Origin: Heloderma charlesbogerti
Lineage: Eukaryota > Chordata > Lepidosauria > Squamata > Helodermatidae
Reading direction: 5' to 3'
Length of the DNA stretch: 64,000 nucleotides
Assembly (NCBI GenBank): GCA_026122225.1
Contig: JANEZZ010000464.1
Span: 414,501 to 478,500, forward strand
A program made the translations under genes and the position numbers. Shown one piece after another: positions 30,637 to 39,265 of this stretch; position 1 is the first letter of the stretch; each line of letters starts with the position of its first letter. A model generated the notes under the pieces. It had not been told where the DNA came from. It did not search any database and saw nothing but the letters and a program-made list of their open reading frames with translations.

Positions 30637-31466
30637 CTAGCTTTTCTTTCCAGTTTAAAAGATCCCGGAGTACCTGACACCCACCCCTGGCCCTCCCCTC
30701 CCCTATCACCCAGTAGGCTGCAGAAGGAGATAGCAGCATTGCCATCAACTGGATAAAATCCAAGGGCTTCCTTCTGCCCAGTTTCAGCATAGGAGCTCAG
30801 AGGAAGCTAATGGTAGCTGAGGGTGGAAGAGAATTGAGAGGAAAGGCTCAGCAGAGAAAGCCCGCCTCGCATATGTTTTGCAAGAGCGAAGTGTCTTAAT
30901 GCCTTCTCAGCTTGCAAAATAAAAAAACACACACCAAAATCTCCCCCAGTAATACTTTGCTTTCTTAGAACTCTAATGGCTAAAAGCACTTTGCAAGGCT
31001 TCACTTGTCCTCGCCAGACATCTTTGAAGCCACCAGACAAACAATAGGCAAAACAAAACGGAAGAATGCGGGCAGCTGTTTTCGTTCAATGTCTGAAACT
31101 CCAAGGGCTTTGGAAGAGCCAGAAACAAAAACGCAAGTGTACACATTCAAAAGGAATGTAAGCAATACCTGATGGGATTCTTTAGTCGTGATGCCTCCTG
31201 TTAGAAAGGCAATTAGCAGAGAAAAAACAAAAAGGCAAAGCAGAATGAGCGTTTACCAGTCCCACATGCACACAGGGCTATCGTCGCACAATAAAGGAGA
31301 TCAACACCCTTCTTCAGTGAAGAAAACAGCTTTTACTCACTAATATTGTTGCATATACAATGCAGGTACAGCGTAGAGTTTCAGAAGAGTTTGTTCAGTC
31401 CATTTTGTGTTCCATTACACAGGCAGGAGCGAGAGCAAACATTTGCGCTCCCAGCAATGGAGGAGG
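30637..31466. other. unique sequence
   Basis: No repeat recognised beyond short A-runs. Confidence 0.35.
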
Positions 31467-31518
31467 TCAGAGAGAGAGAGGGAGAAGGAGAAGGAGAAGG
31501 AGAAGGAAGAGGAGGAGC
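31467..31518. repeat. (GA)n(GAGAAG)n purine microsatellite
   Basis: AGAGAGAGAGGGAGAAGGAG repeats, giving Glu/Arg-rich shadow peptides in three frames. Confidence 0.95.
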
Positions 31519-32275
31519 AAAAGGAAGAAATCACAGGAAACCACACTGTAGGCTATAGAGATTCTAAAGCTAGCCGTGGTCAAAATTCCCATGAACTAAC
31601 TGCAGCACTGCCTCCTTCCAGTAATATGCAAATGAGGTTGTAATATTCCCAACAATATTATCATTTCCCAAGCCAAGAACTGGATCCGAGCATTCATTCC
31701 TTCTGACAAATATGGCGTTGGAATGTAGCACACTAGACCATACCTCTTCCCAGACCTACCGATGATTAAACGCAGAGTCTCAGAAAGGTTAGCGTGGGCC
31801 TGATTTGCAAACACGTTGGTCCAGAACAGGACCTGGATGTGTTAGGGGTGGAGTTAGGTGAGAGCCTGGTCGTTTAAGGTGGAGCCTAGTACATTATGGG
31901 TGGAGTCTAGTAGAAACTGGCTGCTTATTGGCTTTTGCAGTGTATGCAGCTGCCCCATGTGGTGAATATCTGAACTGCAGATGGCCGCTTCTCCCTGAAA
32001 TACCTTCAGAATTCTGGGGAACCTTAGAAGGCCAGAATGAGATCCCCAGTGGGCCAGATTGGTTCATCCCCTGCTGTACTGTTTGTGGTAGATCCGTTCC
32101 TTGATCTGGGCCAGGATTTCAGAGTGCTCTCAATGAATCACTGTCTAGTCCACCCCAGGATTTACTTTAGACTGGAAGTGCAAAGGGGATTCTGGGAGGA
32201 AGAACAGCAGTCTCTTTGTGGCTGTGTGCAAGCCAGGAACTATGGAATGAAAACCTTGCATCAGCCTTTCCCAAG
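31519..32275. other. unique sequence
   Basis: GGTGGAGTTAGG, GGTGGAGCCTAG and GGTGGAGTCTAG at 31.84-31.91 kb form a loose three-fold repeat; nothing else recognised. Confidence 0.35.
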
Positions 32276-32452
32276 GGAGGGGCTGTAGCTCAGTGGTAGA
32301 GCCTCTGCTTTGCACGCAGAAGGCTGCAGGTTCAACCCCCGCCATCTCCAGATAGGGAAGGATAAAACCCTGCCTGAAACCCCAAAGAGCTGCTGGTCAC
32401 TGTTGACAATACCAGACCAGATGGACCAAGGAGAAGACTCCCTATGTTCCTA
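32276..32452 (+). mobile_element. tRNA-Ala-derived SINE, complete copy
   Basis: The best copy in the window. GGGGCTGTAGCTCAGTGGTA (A box) and GCTTTGCACGCAGAAGG (TGC anticodon changed by one base) are followed by CAGGTTCAACCCC (B box), GACAATACCAGACCAGATGG and CCCTATGTTCCTAA. The first 70 bp follow tRNA-Ala closely. It is a pol III retroposon, not a tRNA gene: it lacks the acceptor 3' half pairing and continues into a 100-bp body. Confidence 0.85.
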
Positions 32453-32457
32453 ACCTA

Positions 32458-32573
32458 GTGTTCTCAAGCTGTGTTGGACTACAACTCCCCTTGGCGGCCA
32501 TGCTGGCTGGGAATGCTGGGGACTGCAGTCCAGCACAGCCAGATGGCCCTCCGTTGGGGAAAGCTGTTGTCTA
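32458..32573. mobile_element. palindromic 'ACTACAACTCCC' MITE
   Basis: TTGGACTACAACTCCCCTTG and GCTGGGAATGCTGGGGACTG, CAGTCCAGCACAGCC are the arms, ending TTGGGGAAAGCT. The BovB fragment starts right after it. Confidence 0.75.
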
Positions 32574-32575
32574 CA

Positions 32576-33021
32576 CTATGGTTTTCCCAGTAGCAACGTA
32601 TGGCTGTGAGAGCTGGACTATAAGGAAGGCTGAGCGCCGAAGAATCAATGCCTTCGAACTGTGGTGCTGGAGAAGACTCTTACGAGTCCCCCGGACTGCA
32701 AGGAGGTCAAATCAGTCCATCCTAAAGGAAATCAACCCTGACTGCTCATTGGAAGGACAGATGCTGAAGCTGAAGCTCAAATATTTTGGCCACCTAATGC
32801 GAAGAGAAAACTCTCTGGAAAAGACCCTGATGCTGGGAAAGACTGAAGGCAAAAGGAGAAGGGGACGGCAGAGGATGAGATGGCTAGATAGCATCACCGA
32901 TGCAATGAACATGAACTTGAGCATGCTCCAGGAGAGAGCAGAGGACGGGAAGGCCTGGCGTGCTATGGTCCACGGGGTCACGGAGCGTCGGACATGACTG
33001 AACAACTGAACAACAACAACA
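32576..33021 (+). mobile_element. BovB (RTE-clade) LINE 3' end, copy 1
   Basis: The frame from 32578 to 32996 encodes the C-terminal region of the BovB reverse transcriptase protein, after the RT core: VATYGCESWTIRKAERRRI, FELWCWRRLLRVPRTARRSN, YFGHLMRR and RRRGRQRMRWLDSITDAMN are family landmarks. It runs open to a stop at the GTCGGACATGACTGA tail and ends in AACAACAACAAC. It is 5'-truncated, lacking endonuclease and RT catalytic motifs. BovB is known for its patchy distribution in squamates and ruminants, attributed to horizontal transfer. Confidence 0.9.
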
Positions 33022-33028
33022 GCATCTA

Positions 33029-33678
33029 TTAAGCTTAGTCTAAATCCAGAGTCTTCTTTCTAGGAGTCCCAGCACAACAGAAGCCGCTGTTTTCTGCAGC
33101 CAAGTACCATGATCCGCCCCAATCTGAACCTAAGGCACACATTCCAGTCGGCCTGCCAGGTGCAGCCAGGCTGTTTTAGGACCCTCGGAAGCTGCCTTAT
33201 GCCAGGTTTCGCCATCTAAACTGCCCGCTTTTTTCCTGGCACATAATTCCCTTTCCCCATTGAAAGTATATTTAAATCCATTCAGTAGATTTTCCTTGTG
33301 TCCCTCCTCTTTTAGACTCGCAGTGTGATTTTTTGTTCGCAGTTGAAAAGAATGGTTCCAAATGGTTAGCCACAGGAATGGTAAACTTGAGGGAGTTCGG
33401 GTTAATATTAGATGATTGAAAATATTGATTCAGTTTAGTTTGCTTGGGATTAGGTAATACCCTCTCCTCTTCACTACCGAAGTTTCTGGCTCTTTTAAGT
33501 TCCTTCATGATCCTTATAATTTGCTGTTTTATTCAACTCTTTATGACTAGGATGTAATCTTACAGGCAATCATTTCTTTCACCAAATAAGAGTGCACTGA
33601 TGACCAACTAATCTTCTCGGCTGACAAGCCAGCGTTAAGCTTAGTCTAAATGCAGAGTCTTCTTTCCAGGATTCCCAG
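33029..33678. repeat. 44-bp direct repeats enclosing about 560 bp
   Basis: TTAAGCTTAGTCTAAATCCA...CCCAG at 33029-33072 recurs at 33635-33678 with three differences. Further homology (CTTTTTTCCTGGCACAT and CTTTTTTCCCTGGTACAT) follows at 33.23 and 33.69 kb, so an older duplication with an insertion in the first copy is likely. Between them a 78-codon minus-strand frame (33272-33508) holds QTKLNQYF, which matches the PCNA-binding (PIP box) pattern. I do not recognise the family. Confidence 0.6.
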
Positions 33679-33708
33679 AAGTACCCTCTTTTTTCCCTGG
33701 TACATTGT

Positions 33709-33745
33709 GCTCTGTCTCTCTGTCTCTGTCTCTGTCTCTCTCTCC
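33709..33745. repeat. (TCTCTG)n microsatellite
   Basis: CTCTGTCTCTCTGTCTCTG-type run. Confidence 0.9.
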
Positions 33746-33816
33746 ACACAGGGAACTATTTTATCCCAAGACGGACCATTTTTGTCCATTTGGCCCAGCT
33801 TTGTCTACTCTAGCCT

Positions 33817-33950
33817 TCCCCAACCTGGTGCCCTGCAGATGTTGTGGACTCCAACTCCCAGCATTCCTGAACATTGGTCATGCTAGCTGGGGCAGTTGGG
33901 AGTTGAAGTCCAAAACATCTGGAGGACACCAGGTCCAGGAAGGCTGGTCT
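33817..33950. mobile_element. palindromic 'ACTACAACTCCCAT' MITE, full copy
   Basis: Both arms are complete. The left arm is CCTTCCCCAACCTGGTGCCC, GGACTCCAACTCCCAGCAT. The right arm is GGGAGTTGAAGTCCAAAACA, TCTGGAGGACACCAGGT. It is about 130 bp and the best copy of this family here. Confidence 0.85.
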
Positions 33951-33954
33951 ACTC

Positions 33955-34103
33955 TATTTGGCAGTAGCCCTCAGGGTCTTGGGCAAAGGCCTCTCACCAT
34001 CATTTGCCATCTGATCCTTTGGACTGGACGCAGCTGGGATAGAACCTGCGACCTTCTGCATGCAAAACCATTGCCATACCACTAAGTTATGGCTCCTCCC
34101 TTT
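33955..34103 (-). mobile_element. tRNA-Ala-derived SINE, minus strand
   Basis: On the minus strand: GGAGGAGCCATAACTTAGTG, TTTTGCATGCAGAAGGTCGC, AGGTTCTATCCC. The head is clear and the 3' third is missing. Confidence 0.75.
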
Positions 34104-34125
34104 CTGGCTGGGAGTTGTACATAAT

Positions 34126-34452
34126 GATGTGTTCTCACAACATGACAAGCCAGAGTACAGGCTGAGTATGGCTGTAGATGAACCTCGGGTTTTTGTTGTA
34201 CCGTGGGTTGTTGTGTTGTGTGAGCCCAGCCATGCTAACAAAGCATGGTTTTTGACCACGAACAACCCACAGTTCACAACCCAAGAACAAACCATGGGTT
34301 CTCTTTGTGGGTTGTCTGTAGTTAACAAACCATGGTTTGTTAGCGCAGCTGGGTTCATACAACACAACAACCCCATGGTTCAATGACAACCCATGGTTCC
34401 ACAACAAGCCATGCTCAACCTATACTCTGGTTTGTTGTGTTGAGTGAACCAA
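34126..34452. mobile_element. large foldback element, copy 1
   Basis: It is palindromic over its whole length: TTCTCACAACATGACAAGCC...GGTTGTTGTGTTGTGTGAGC, a middle with AACAAAGCATGG/ACCATGGTTTGTTA, then back through GGTTCATACAACACAACAAC to GGTTTGTTGTGTTGAGTGAA. Same family as 47147-47468. Non-coding. Confidence 0.8.
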
Positions 34453-34892
34453 GAGCTGCCATGGGGCTCCAGTGAAGGTGTTGCTGAAACACAGGAACCC
34501 AAGCCCGCCTTCCATAGCTGCCTTCTGTCCATGCTTTAAAAATAGCAACTAATCAGAATTCTGCACCAATTTAACCCCAAGCTTTTGAGAGGACAGCAGA
34601 ATGCTGCTACTTTTGTAAATGATAAAAATAAATACCTTTGTTTGCTTAGGCTGAATTTGCCTATTCCTCCCTCACCCACACACCAGATTTTGCTAGCCGA
34701 GGGGAGGGCCCTGCTTCTAGTCATAGGAAATCTTATTCAGCCACCTCTCTTCCGTCTGAGCCACTGCCCACCCACCCCCATTTCAAGCATGTCTTGGCAC
34801 CAGTCAGGACTAGCAACTTGCTTGCTCTTTCAGAACGAAGGCTGAGACTCTCAGGAAGCTTTTTCTTTCCCCCACCTGCACTTCCATGGAAA
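34453..34892. other. unique sequence
   Basis: No repeat recognised. Confidence 0.35.
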
Positions 34893-35060
34893 GATCTGTA
34901 GGAAGCTGCCTTATACCAGTTCCAACCATTGGTCTGTCCAGCCCAGTGTTTGCTCCGACTGGCTTACAGAGAAAATTCTTCCCCATCAGCTGATGTCTTT
35001 AAGCTGGAGATGTTGGGGATTAAACCTCGGCTGCGGAGCTATGGCCTCTCGCCAAATTGT
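34893..35060 (-). mobile_element. tRNA-Ala-derived SINE, minus strand
   Basis: GGAAGCTGCCTTATACCAGT, CCATTGGTCTGTCCAGCCCA and GGGGATTAAACCTCGGC are the reversed 3' body and B box; GAGCTATGGCC is the reversed A-box side. Nearly full length. Confidence 0.7.
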
Positions 35061-35399
35061 GGCATATACCAAGTAGTTTACCTGCTCCTCCTTGTAATCT
35101 AACATGTGATTCCCAAGAAATTGGGGGGGGGGTAAAGACCCTTTAGAGCTGAAGGAAACCACTTCTCTGCAGCTCCGGAAAGTCAAGTCAGCCTCCCCCT
35201 CATTCCTTCACTTCATTTATCATTTGCTACTTTTTCCCATGCCCAAGGTGGGAGGAACAGCTGGCCTTGATGGTGCACCCCCACAATGGCGACATGGATG
35301 TTCTGAGCTGGGGATCTCCAGACGGTTCTCTCACCCTCAAGTGTTCACTCTTCTTCTCGTCCCCATCACAGCACTGGACACCCTGGGTAGAAACCAACG

Positions 35400-35504
35400 T
35401 AAGTCCTAATTAGAATAGACCCATTGACATGAATGGGGTTTGAGTGAATCATGACTAAATGAAGTTCCATTCATTTCAATGGCTCTACTCTAAGTAGGAC
35501 TTAT
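35400..35504. mobile_element. hairpin MITE 'AAGTCCTAATTAGAATAGA'
   Basis: AAGTCCTAATTAGAATAGAC, CCATTGACATGAATGG pairs with CCATTCATTTCAATGG, CTCTACTCTAAGTAGGACTT. The arms are about 45 nt with few mismatches. Non-coding. Confidence 0.75.
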
Positions 35505-35840
35505 GGCGGAGTTTACCCCCCGTTACTCTGATCATGCTCTGGGGTGGACCGGAGCTGCCAAAGCTAAAAGTAATCATTTGCAGGATGCTGTCCCCTTGTG
35601 AGGAACTGCTGGGCAGTGGGAACGTGGGGGCAGGACTTCGGGGTGGAGGTCTGGGCCCCATGAGCAGGAGGACTCACACATGTAGCAGGGCTGGCTGATC
35701 AGGTTCTGAAGTCAGGGAAGCAATACACGTTACCTCCCCAAACCAGTAAGACCATTCAGGCCAGGGTTGAAAATGGCCTGACTGCACCACTGCCCCTGGG
35801 TGGCGCTGTAGGCTACGAAGTCTTCCTAGGCTCCACCCCC
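35505..35840. other. unique sequence
   Basis: No repeat recognised; GGTGGCGCTGTAGGC at 35.80 kb may already belong to the promoter-like element that follows. Confidence 0.35.
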
Positions 35841-35844
35841 AAGC

Positions 35845-35960
35845 CAGCCATTGGTTCCCCTTGACCTGGAAGGACTATAAAAGCTACGTTTCCAGGTCAA
35901 GGCATCTGCTGTGTACTTTTGCATCTGGTTCCTCTTCAGTGGCTGCCTAGAGCCTCATAT
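35845..35960 (+). promoter_or_regulatory. CCAAT-TATA promoter-like palindrome, probably from an LTR
   Basis: ATTGG (reverse CCAAT, 35850-35854) lies upstream of TATAAAAG (35876-35883). The TATA box is enclosed by a perfect 13-bp inverted repeat: CCTTGACCTGGAA (35859-35871) and TTCCAGGTCAAGG (35890-35902). TGACCT/AGGTCA are nuclear-receptor half-site-like. The layout matches the LTR-like promoter at 62.09-62.14 kb, so an LTR origin is likely; whether it is active is unknown. Confidence 0.5.
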
Positions 35961-36374
35961 TTACAGCCATCTGGTTTAGCCCCCTGCTGCAAAACAGGAC
36001 TATTTTATCCACCAGCCCACCCAGAGGGTTGAAATCCCTCCCTCCACCATGTTGCAGCCCTGTGCACAGGCTGGAAAATGGAGAGCATTGCAGCTCTTCG
36101 GGGGGCAGCGTATGCTTTTTCAGGGGAAACTCTAAAGCTCCCTCACATCTCTGATTTGTTTCCCAGAATCCCTCATTCCAAGGGGAAATTCTTGGGGGCA
36201 TGGAGGGTGCCACAAGGAAAGTTGGCCCCACTGGTGGCCACCCTGGGGAAAAGTAGATGGTGCCTACTGGTTTGGATCAGAACTGTGCTGTTAAATGGAT
36301 ATCAGGAACGGCCGTTTGGCATGCCTGGGGATGAACATTCCTTAGGAGGAAAAACAGAGGTCTGGCTGGTACAA
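35961..36374. other. unique sequence
   Basis: No repeat recognised. Confidence 0.35.
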
Positions 36375-36720
36375 TGCTTATGAATTGTCCCCCAGATTAA
36401 GGCCATTTGGACTACGAGTTCTGAGTCTGTAGATCCAGGTTTCCCATTTGTCAAGCAAGTCAGTTTGTTTGTTCTATTGGAAGCAACTGTAAATCCAAGA
36501 GACTGTGTGCAGGGGAGTTGAAATGTCTTGCAACAGGCTGCTCCAGTATTTTTGCTGTTGTAAAAATCGCATATTTATGGTTACGGAATGTTGTTCTTAG
36601 GTCCATTGTAGTTTCCCCTACATATTGCATACGGCGTCCATTTTTATTTTTATTTTTGCATTCAGTTATATATATGAACTTGTCAAAATGTGCAGATTTC
36701 TTCATAAATGGGATGGAAAG
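36375..36720 (-). mobile_element. Penelope-like retroelement, GIY-YIG endonuclease remnant
   Basis: The minus-strand frame at 36705-36460 reads FDKFIYITECKNKN, then MQYVGETTMDLRTTFRNHKY and PVARHFNSPAHSLLDLQLLP. YVGET, LR..F..H and the spacing fit the GIY-YIG nuclease of Penelope-like elements. In another minus-strand phase WIYRLRTRSPNGLN can be read at about 36425-36385, the conserved end of that protein, so a frameshift separates the parts. The RT domain is not found. The element is broken and inactive. Confidence 0.75.
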
Positions 36721-36722
36721 AA

Positions 36723-36782
36723 CCTGAGATTAAAAACGTTTGAATGTTTTTAATCTCAGGCTTGAACGTTTTTAATCTCAGG
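36723..36782. repeat. hairpin plus partial third arm inside or beside the Penelope remnant
   Basis: CCTGAGATTAAAAAC and GTTTTTAATCTCAGG (36723-36760) form a perfect 15-bp stem. A second right arm, CGTTTTTAATCTCAGG, follows at 36767-36782. Confidence 0.85.
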
Positions 36783-37552
36783 AGAAAACAGAACTGACAG
36801 ATTCGTCTGTCCAGGAAGAGGCCTTTGAGGGCTTCGCTCGCCAAAGTCTGGCTTTGAATCCCTGTGTATTCAGCCCTGTTTGTGGTGCTGAATTTGGGTT
36901 GCCACCTCCTTTGTCTGACAGCCTCCTCATGTTTCACAGCTATGTGGCAGGTGGGTGCAACATTTTCCTCTCCACACTAGGAACAGCCGTACCTACTGAA
37001 TTTGCATTTGTGAAGATTCTTGGGTCTCGCCTCTTCAGTTGCTCATGAGGTATCCACATTCATACGATGCTGCCACCAGAGACAGAAAGCTGATGCATGG
37101 TGCACATGTCATCTGAAACAACTCCATTGCAAGCAGTGTCAAGAAATGCGACATCACTTATGTTATTTATTCATTTTACTGCTATGCTATTGCAAAACAA
37201 CCTGAGGCAAAGATGGGTTGGAATGTCTGCGGAACTTCCAAACTTGCCTCAGTTTGTGGGAGGAGAGATTTCCCAGTAGCAGCCAGGAATGTTAGTTTAT
37301 TTATTGTCCACCTTTTTATATACTGCCTTTCTGACAGTGCGCTCAAGCTGCTATGCTATCTCATGTTGCAGAATGCCAGCTGTATTTACTGTTGGAACAT
37401 ATCTTAACACTCGTGAGGGCTAGAAACATGCTCTAGCCACCATAGGGATTGTGCTGCAGCATAGAGCCTGGGCTGGCAATGCCCTTAGCGGAGTGTTGTC
37501 ATGGTGATGGAGGGGCTCTGCTTCCCCATCCCTAAAATGGAGTTCCCAATCT
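36783..37552. other. unique sequence with a small L2-like tail
   Basis: TTTATTTATTGTCCACCTTT, TATATACTGCC at 37.30 kb resembles a reversed LINE tail. The part to 36.94 kb may still belong to the Penelope element. Confidence 0.35.
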
Positions 37553-37648
37553 GCTCTTCCGTTCTTTCAAAAAAGAGAGGGGAAAAAAATCAGATTTTGT
37601 GCCGCTCTCCAAAGAGATGGAAGAATCACTTGGAGAGCACAGGAGAGG
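37553..37648. repeat. 96-bp repeat, copy 1 of 2
   Basis: TTCCGTTCTTTCAAAAAAGA...CAGATTTTGTG...CTCTCCAAAGAGATGGAAGA. It recurs at 39168-39265 in the same orientation, about 85-90% alike by eye. Class unknown. Confidence 0.7.
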
Positions 37649-37677
37649 AACAATTTGATAATGGCATTATGGAGATA

Positions 37678-37775
37678 AGAACATAAAGAAGAGCTGTGCA
37701 GGATCAGGCCAAGGCAAGGACATATCTAATCCAGCATTCTGCTCCCACAGTGGACAACCAGCTACATTTACTGTG
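37678..37775 (-). mobile_element. CR1 LINE 3' fragment
   Basis: AAGAACATAAAGAAGAGCTG, CAGGATCAGGCCAAGG and CCAGCATTCTGCTCCCACAG, read in reverse: the extreme CR1 3' region. Confidence 0.8.
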
Positions 37776-37796
37776 TAAATCTTTACATAGCCTATC

Positions 37797-37820
37797 ACGT
37801 TTGTTTGTTTGTTTGTTTTA
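37797..37820. repeat. (GTTT)n microsatellite
   Basis: Five or six GTTT units immediately upstream of the CpG-rich segment. Confidence 0.9.
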
Positions 37821-37827
37821 CTTGGAA

Positions 37828-37930
37828 ATGGCAGTGGCGGCAGCCGGTCGGAAGACCGGCCGCCGCTGCCACCGCCGAACCGCCGCCGAACCGCCGCCGG
37901 AGCTGCCGCCGCCAGGGACATTCAAGCAAG
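37828..37930 (+). other. CpG-rich exon-like segment (ATG to splice donor)
   Basis: An ATG in good context (G at -3 and +4) opens a frame MAVAAAGRKTGRR...EPPPELPPPGTFK that ends at CAAG/GTAAGTCC, a near-perfect donor (phase 1). CCG repeats make it by far the most CpG-rich place in the window. Against a real first exon: GGCAGTGGCGGCAGCCGGTC pairs with GACCGGCCGCCGCTGCC, so it is also a hairpin, and the sequence after it ends in GAGAAATTCTCTGACATCAC, like the right end of the hAT-like elements. Exon or transposon cannot be decided here. Confidence 0.3.
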
Positions 37931-37949
37931 GTAAGTCCCATCCTGGGGG

Positions 37950-38460
37950 GGCAGGGGGGGTAGACCGTTCTCCACCAATTTCGGGGGGCCGAATGCGCTG
38001 GCAATCGGCCTCCCTGAGATTTGTGGAGAAATTCTCTGACATCACTATATAGCCATCGTGAATAGTAGCCATTGATGGCACCATAAAACAGCGAGTGAAC
38101 AAAGAGTAGAAACTCCAAAGTAAACAATGCCTGTGGACGTTTACGGGACTTTCCAACTCAGGATGGAAACGTGACGAACCGCACTGGAGGACTCTCCAAA
38201 ACGTTTCCTCTTGGGCTGGAACTCACGTTCCATGCAACGCAGCCCAATTTGGGTTATTTTTGCACTTCCTCTTCCATGGGCCCAGCTGGACACCGGACCT
38301 ACGAAAGCATTGTTTCAGATGGAAGAGACTTCAAATGAAAAATGCGCTCAAAGGTGGCTCAGAGTTCTGCAGATCACCTCTCACCTCCCCACAGAATGGG
38401 AGAAACTCAGTGGATGTTGTTAAGCTCATCCAAAAAGCTCAAGGCAGAGTAGATAGTTTT
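37950..38460. other. hAT-like right end, then unique sequence
   Basis: GATTTGTGGAGAAATTCTCT, GACATCACT at 38.02-38.05 kb resembles GATTTCTCCAACATCCCT. From 38.06 kb on, no repeat recognised. Confidence 0.35.
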
Positions 38461-38682
38461 CCGCCTCACCCATTTAATCTTCACAACAATCCTGCGAGGT
38501 AGGTTAGGCAGAAAGAGAGAGTGGTCTGAAATCACCCAATGAGCTTCATGGCTGAATGGGTAATTGAACTCAGGTCTCCCCTGGGCCATGCTGGCTGAGA
38601 ATGATGGAAATTGTACTCCGACACGGCTAGAGGGTACCAGGTTGGAGAAGGCTTCTGTAACCACTGCACCACACTACTTCCT
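38461..38682 (-). mobile_element. MIR-like tRNA SINE split by a MITE
   Basis: The core and B-box side (TCACAACAATCCTGCGAGGT, GAAATCACCCAATGAGCTTC, ATTGAACTCAGGTCTCC) breaks off at about 38578. The A-box end (GTAACCACTGCACCACACTA) resumes after 38655. The insert is half of a palindromic MITE. Confidence 0.75.
38578..38655. mobile_element. palindromic 'ACTACAACTCCC' MITE, half copy
   Basis: GGGCCATGCTGGCTGAGAAT, GATGGAAATTGTACTCCGAC and AGAGGGTACCAGGTTGGAGA. Only the right half is present, inside a SINE. Confidence 0.7.
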
Positions 38683-38685
38683 ATT

Positions 38686-38913
38686 TATTTATTTATTTAT
38701 TGCATTTATATCCCGCCCTTTTTCCTCCAAGGAACCCAAGGCGGCGTACATAATCCTCCTCCTCTCCCTTTTATCCTCACAACAACAACCCTGTGAGGTG
38801 GGTTGGGCTGAGAGTCTGTGACTGGCCCAAAGTCATCCAGGAGCTTCTGTGGCTGAGTGGGGACTAGAACCCGGATCTCCCGACTCCCAGTCCAGCACTC
38901 TAGCCACCACACA
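38686..38913 (-). mobile_element. MIR-like tRNA SINE with L2-like tail, full
   Basis: Minus strand: GTGGTGGCTAGAGTGCTGGA (A box), GGTTCTAGTCCCC (B box), GATGACTTTGGGCCAGTCAC, ACCTCACAGGGTTGTTGTTG, GCCGCCTTGGGTTCCTTGG, GGGCGGGATATAAATGC, (AAAT)n. All parts are present. Confidence 0.85.
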
Positions 38914-39167
38914 AGCTATTTAAACTCATTAGAATTTTGGGTCAGGAAGGAATTACCCCACTTTCCCCTTTCTAAATGAGTTTGGCTTTTGGCCCAGGGT
39001 GCGTTCTGCCTTTTGTAGAGCCGAGGCATTTTCAGGTGGTGTATTCTAGAAAGCGGAGAACGAGCAAGAGGGAAAAGGGAAAAAAAGATTCCAAAAGAGC
39101 AAATGGAGGGGGAAAGAGGGAGACCTGAAAGACGGTGGACTGAAATGTGAAGTGCACTAAATCTACC
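38914..39167. other. unique sequence
   Basis: No repeat recognised. Confidence 0.35.
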
Positions 39168-39265
39168 CTTCCGTTCTTTCAAAAAAAAGAGAGAGAGAAA
39201 AAATCAGATTTTGTGTCTCTCTCCAAAGAGATGGAAGAATCGCTTGGAAAACACAGCAGAGTGCA
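39168..39265. repeat. 96-bp repeat, copy 2 of 2
   Basis: Second copy of 37553-37648, 1.6 kb downstream in the same orientation. Confidence 0.7.

Noticed and set aside
32276..32350. functional tRNA-Ala gene
   Set aside because: A and B boxes and the anticodon region are present but the 3' acceptor strand is not, and SINE body sequence follows. All seven copies share that body.
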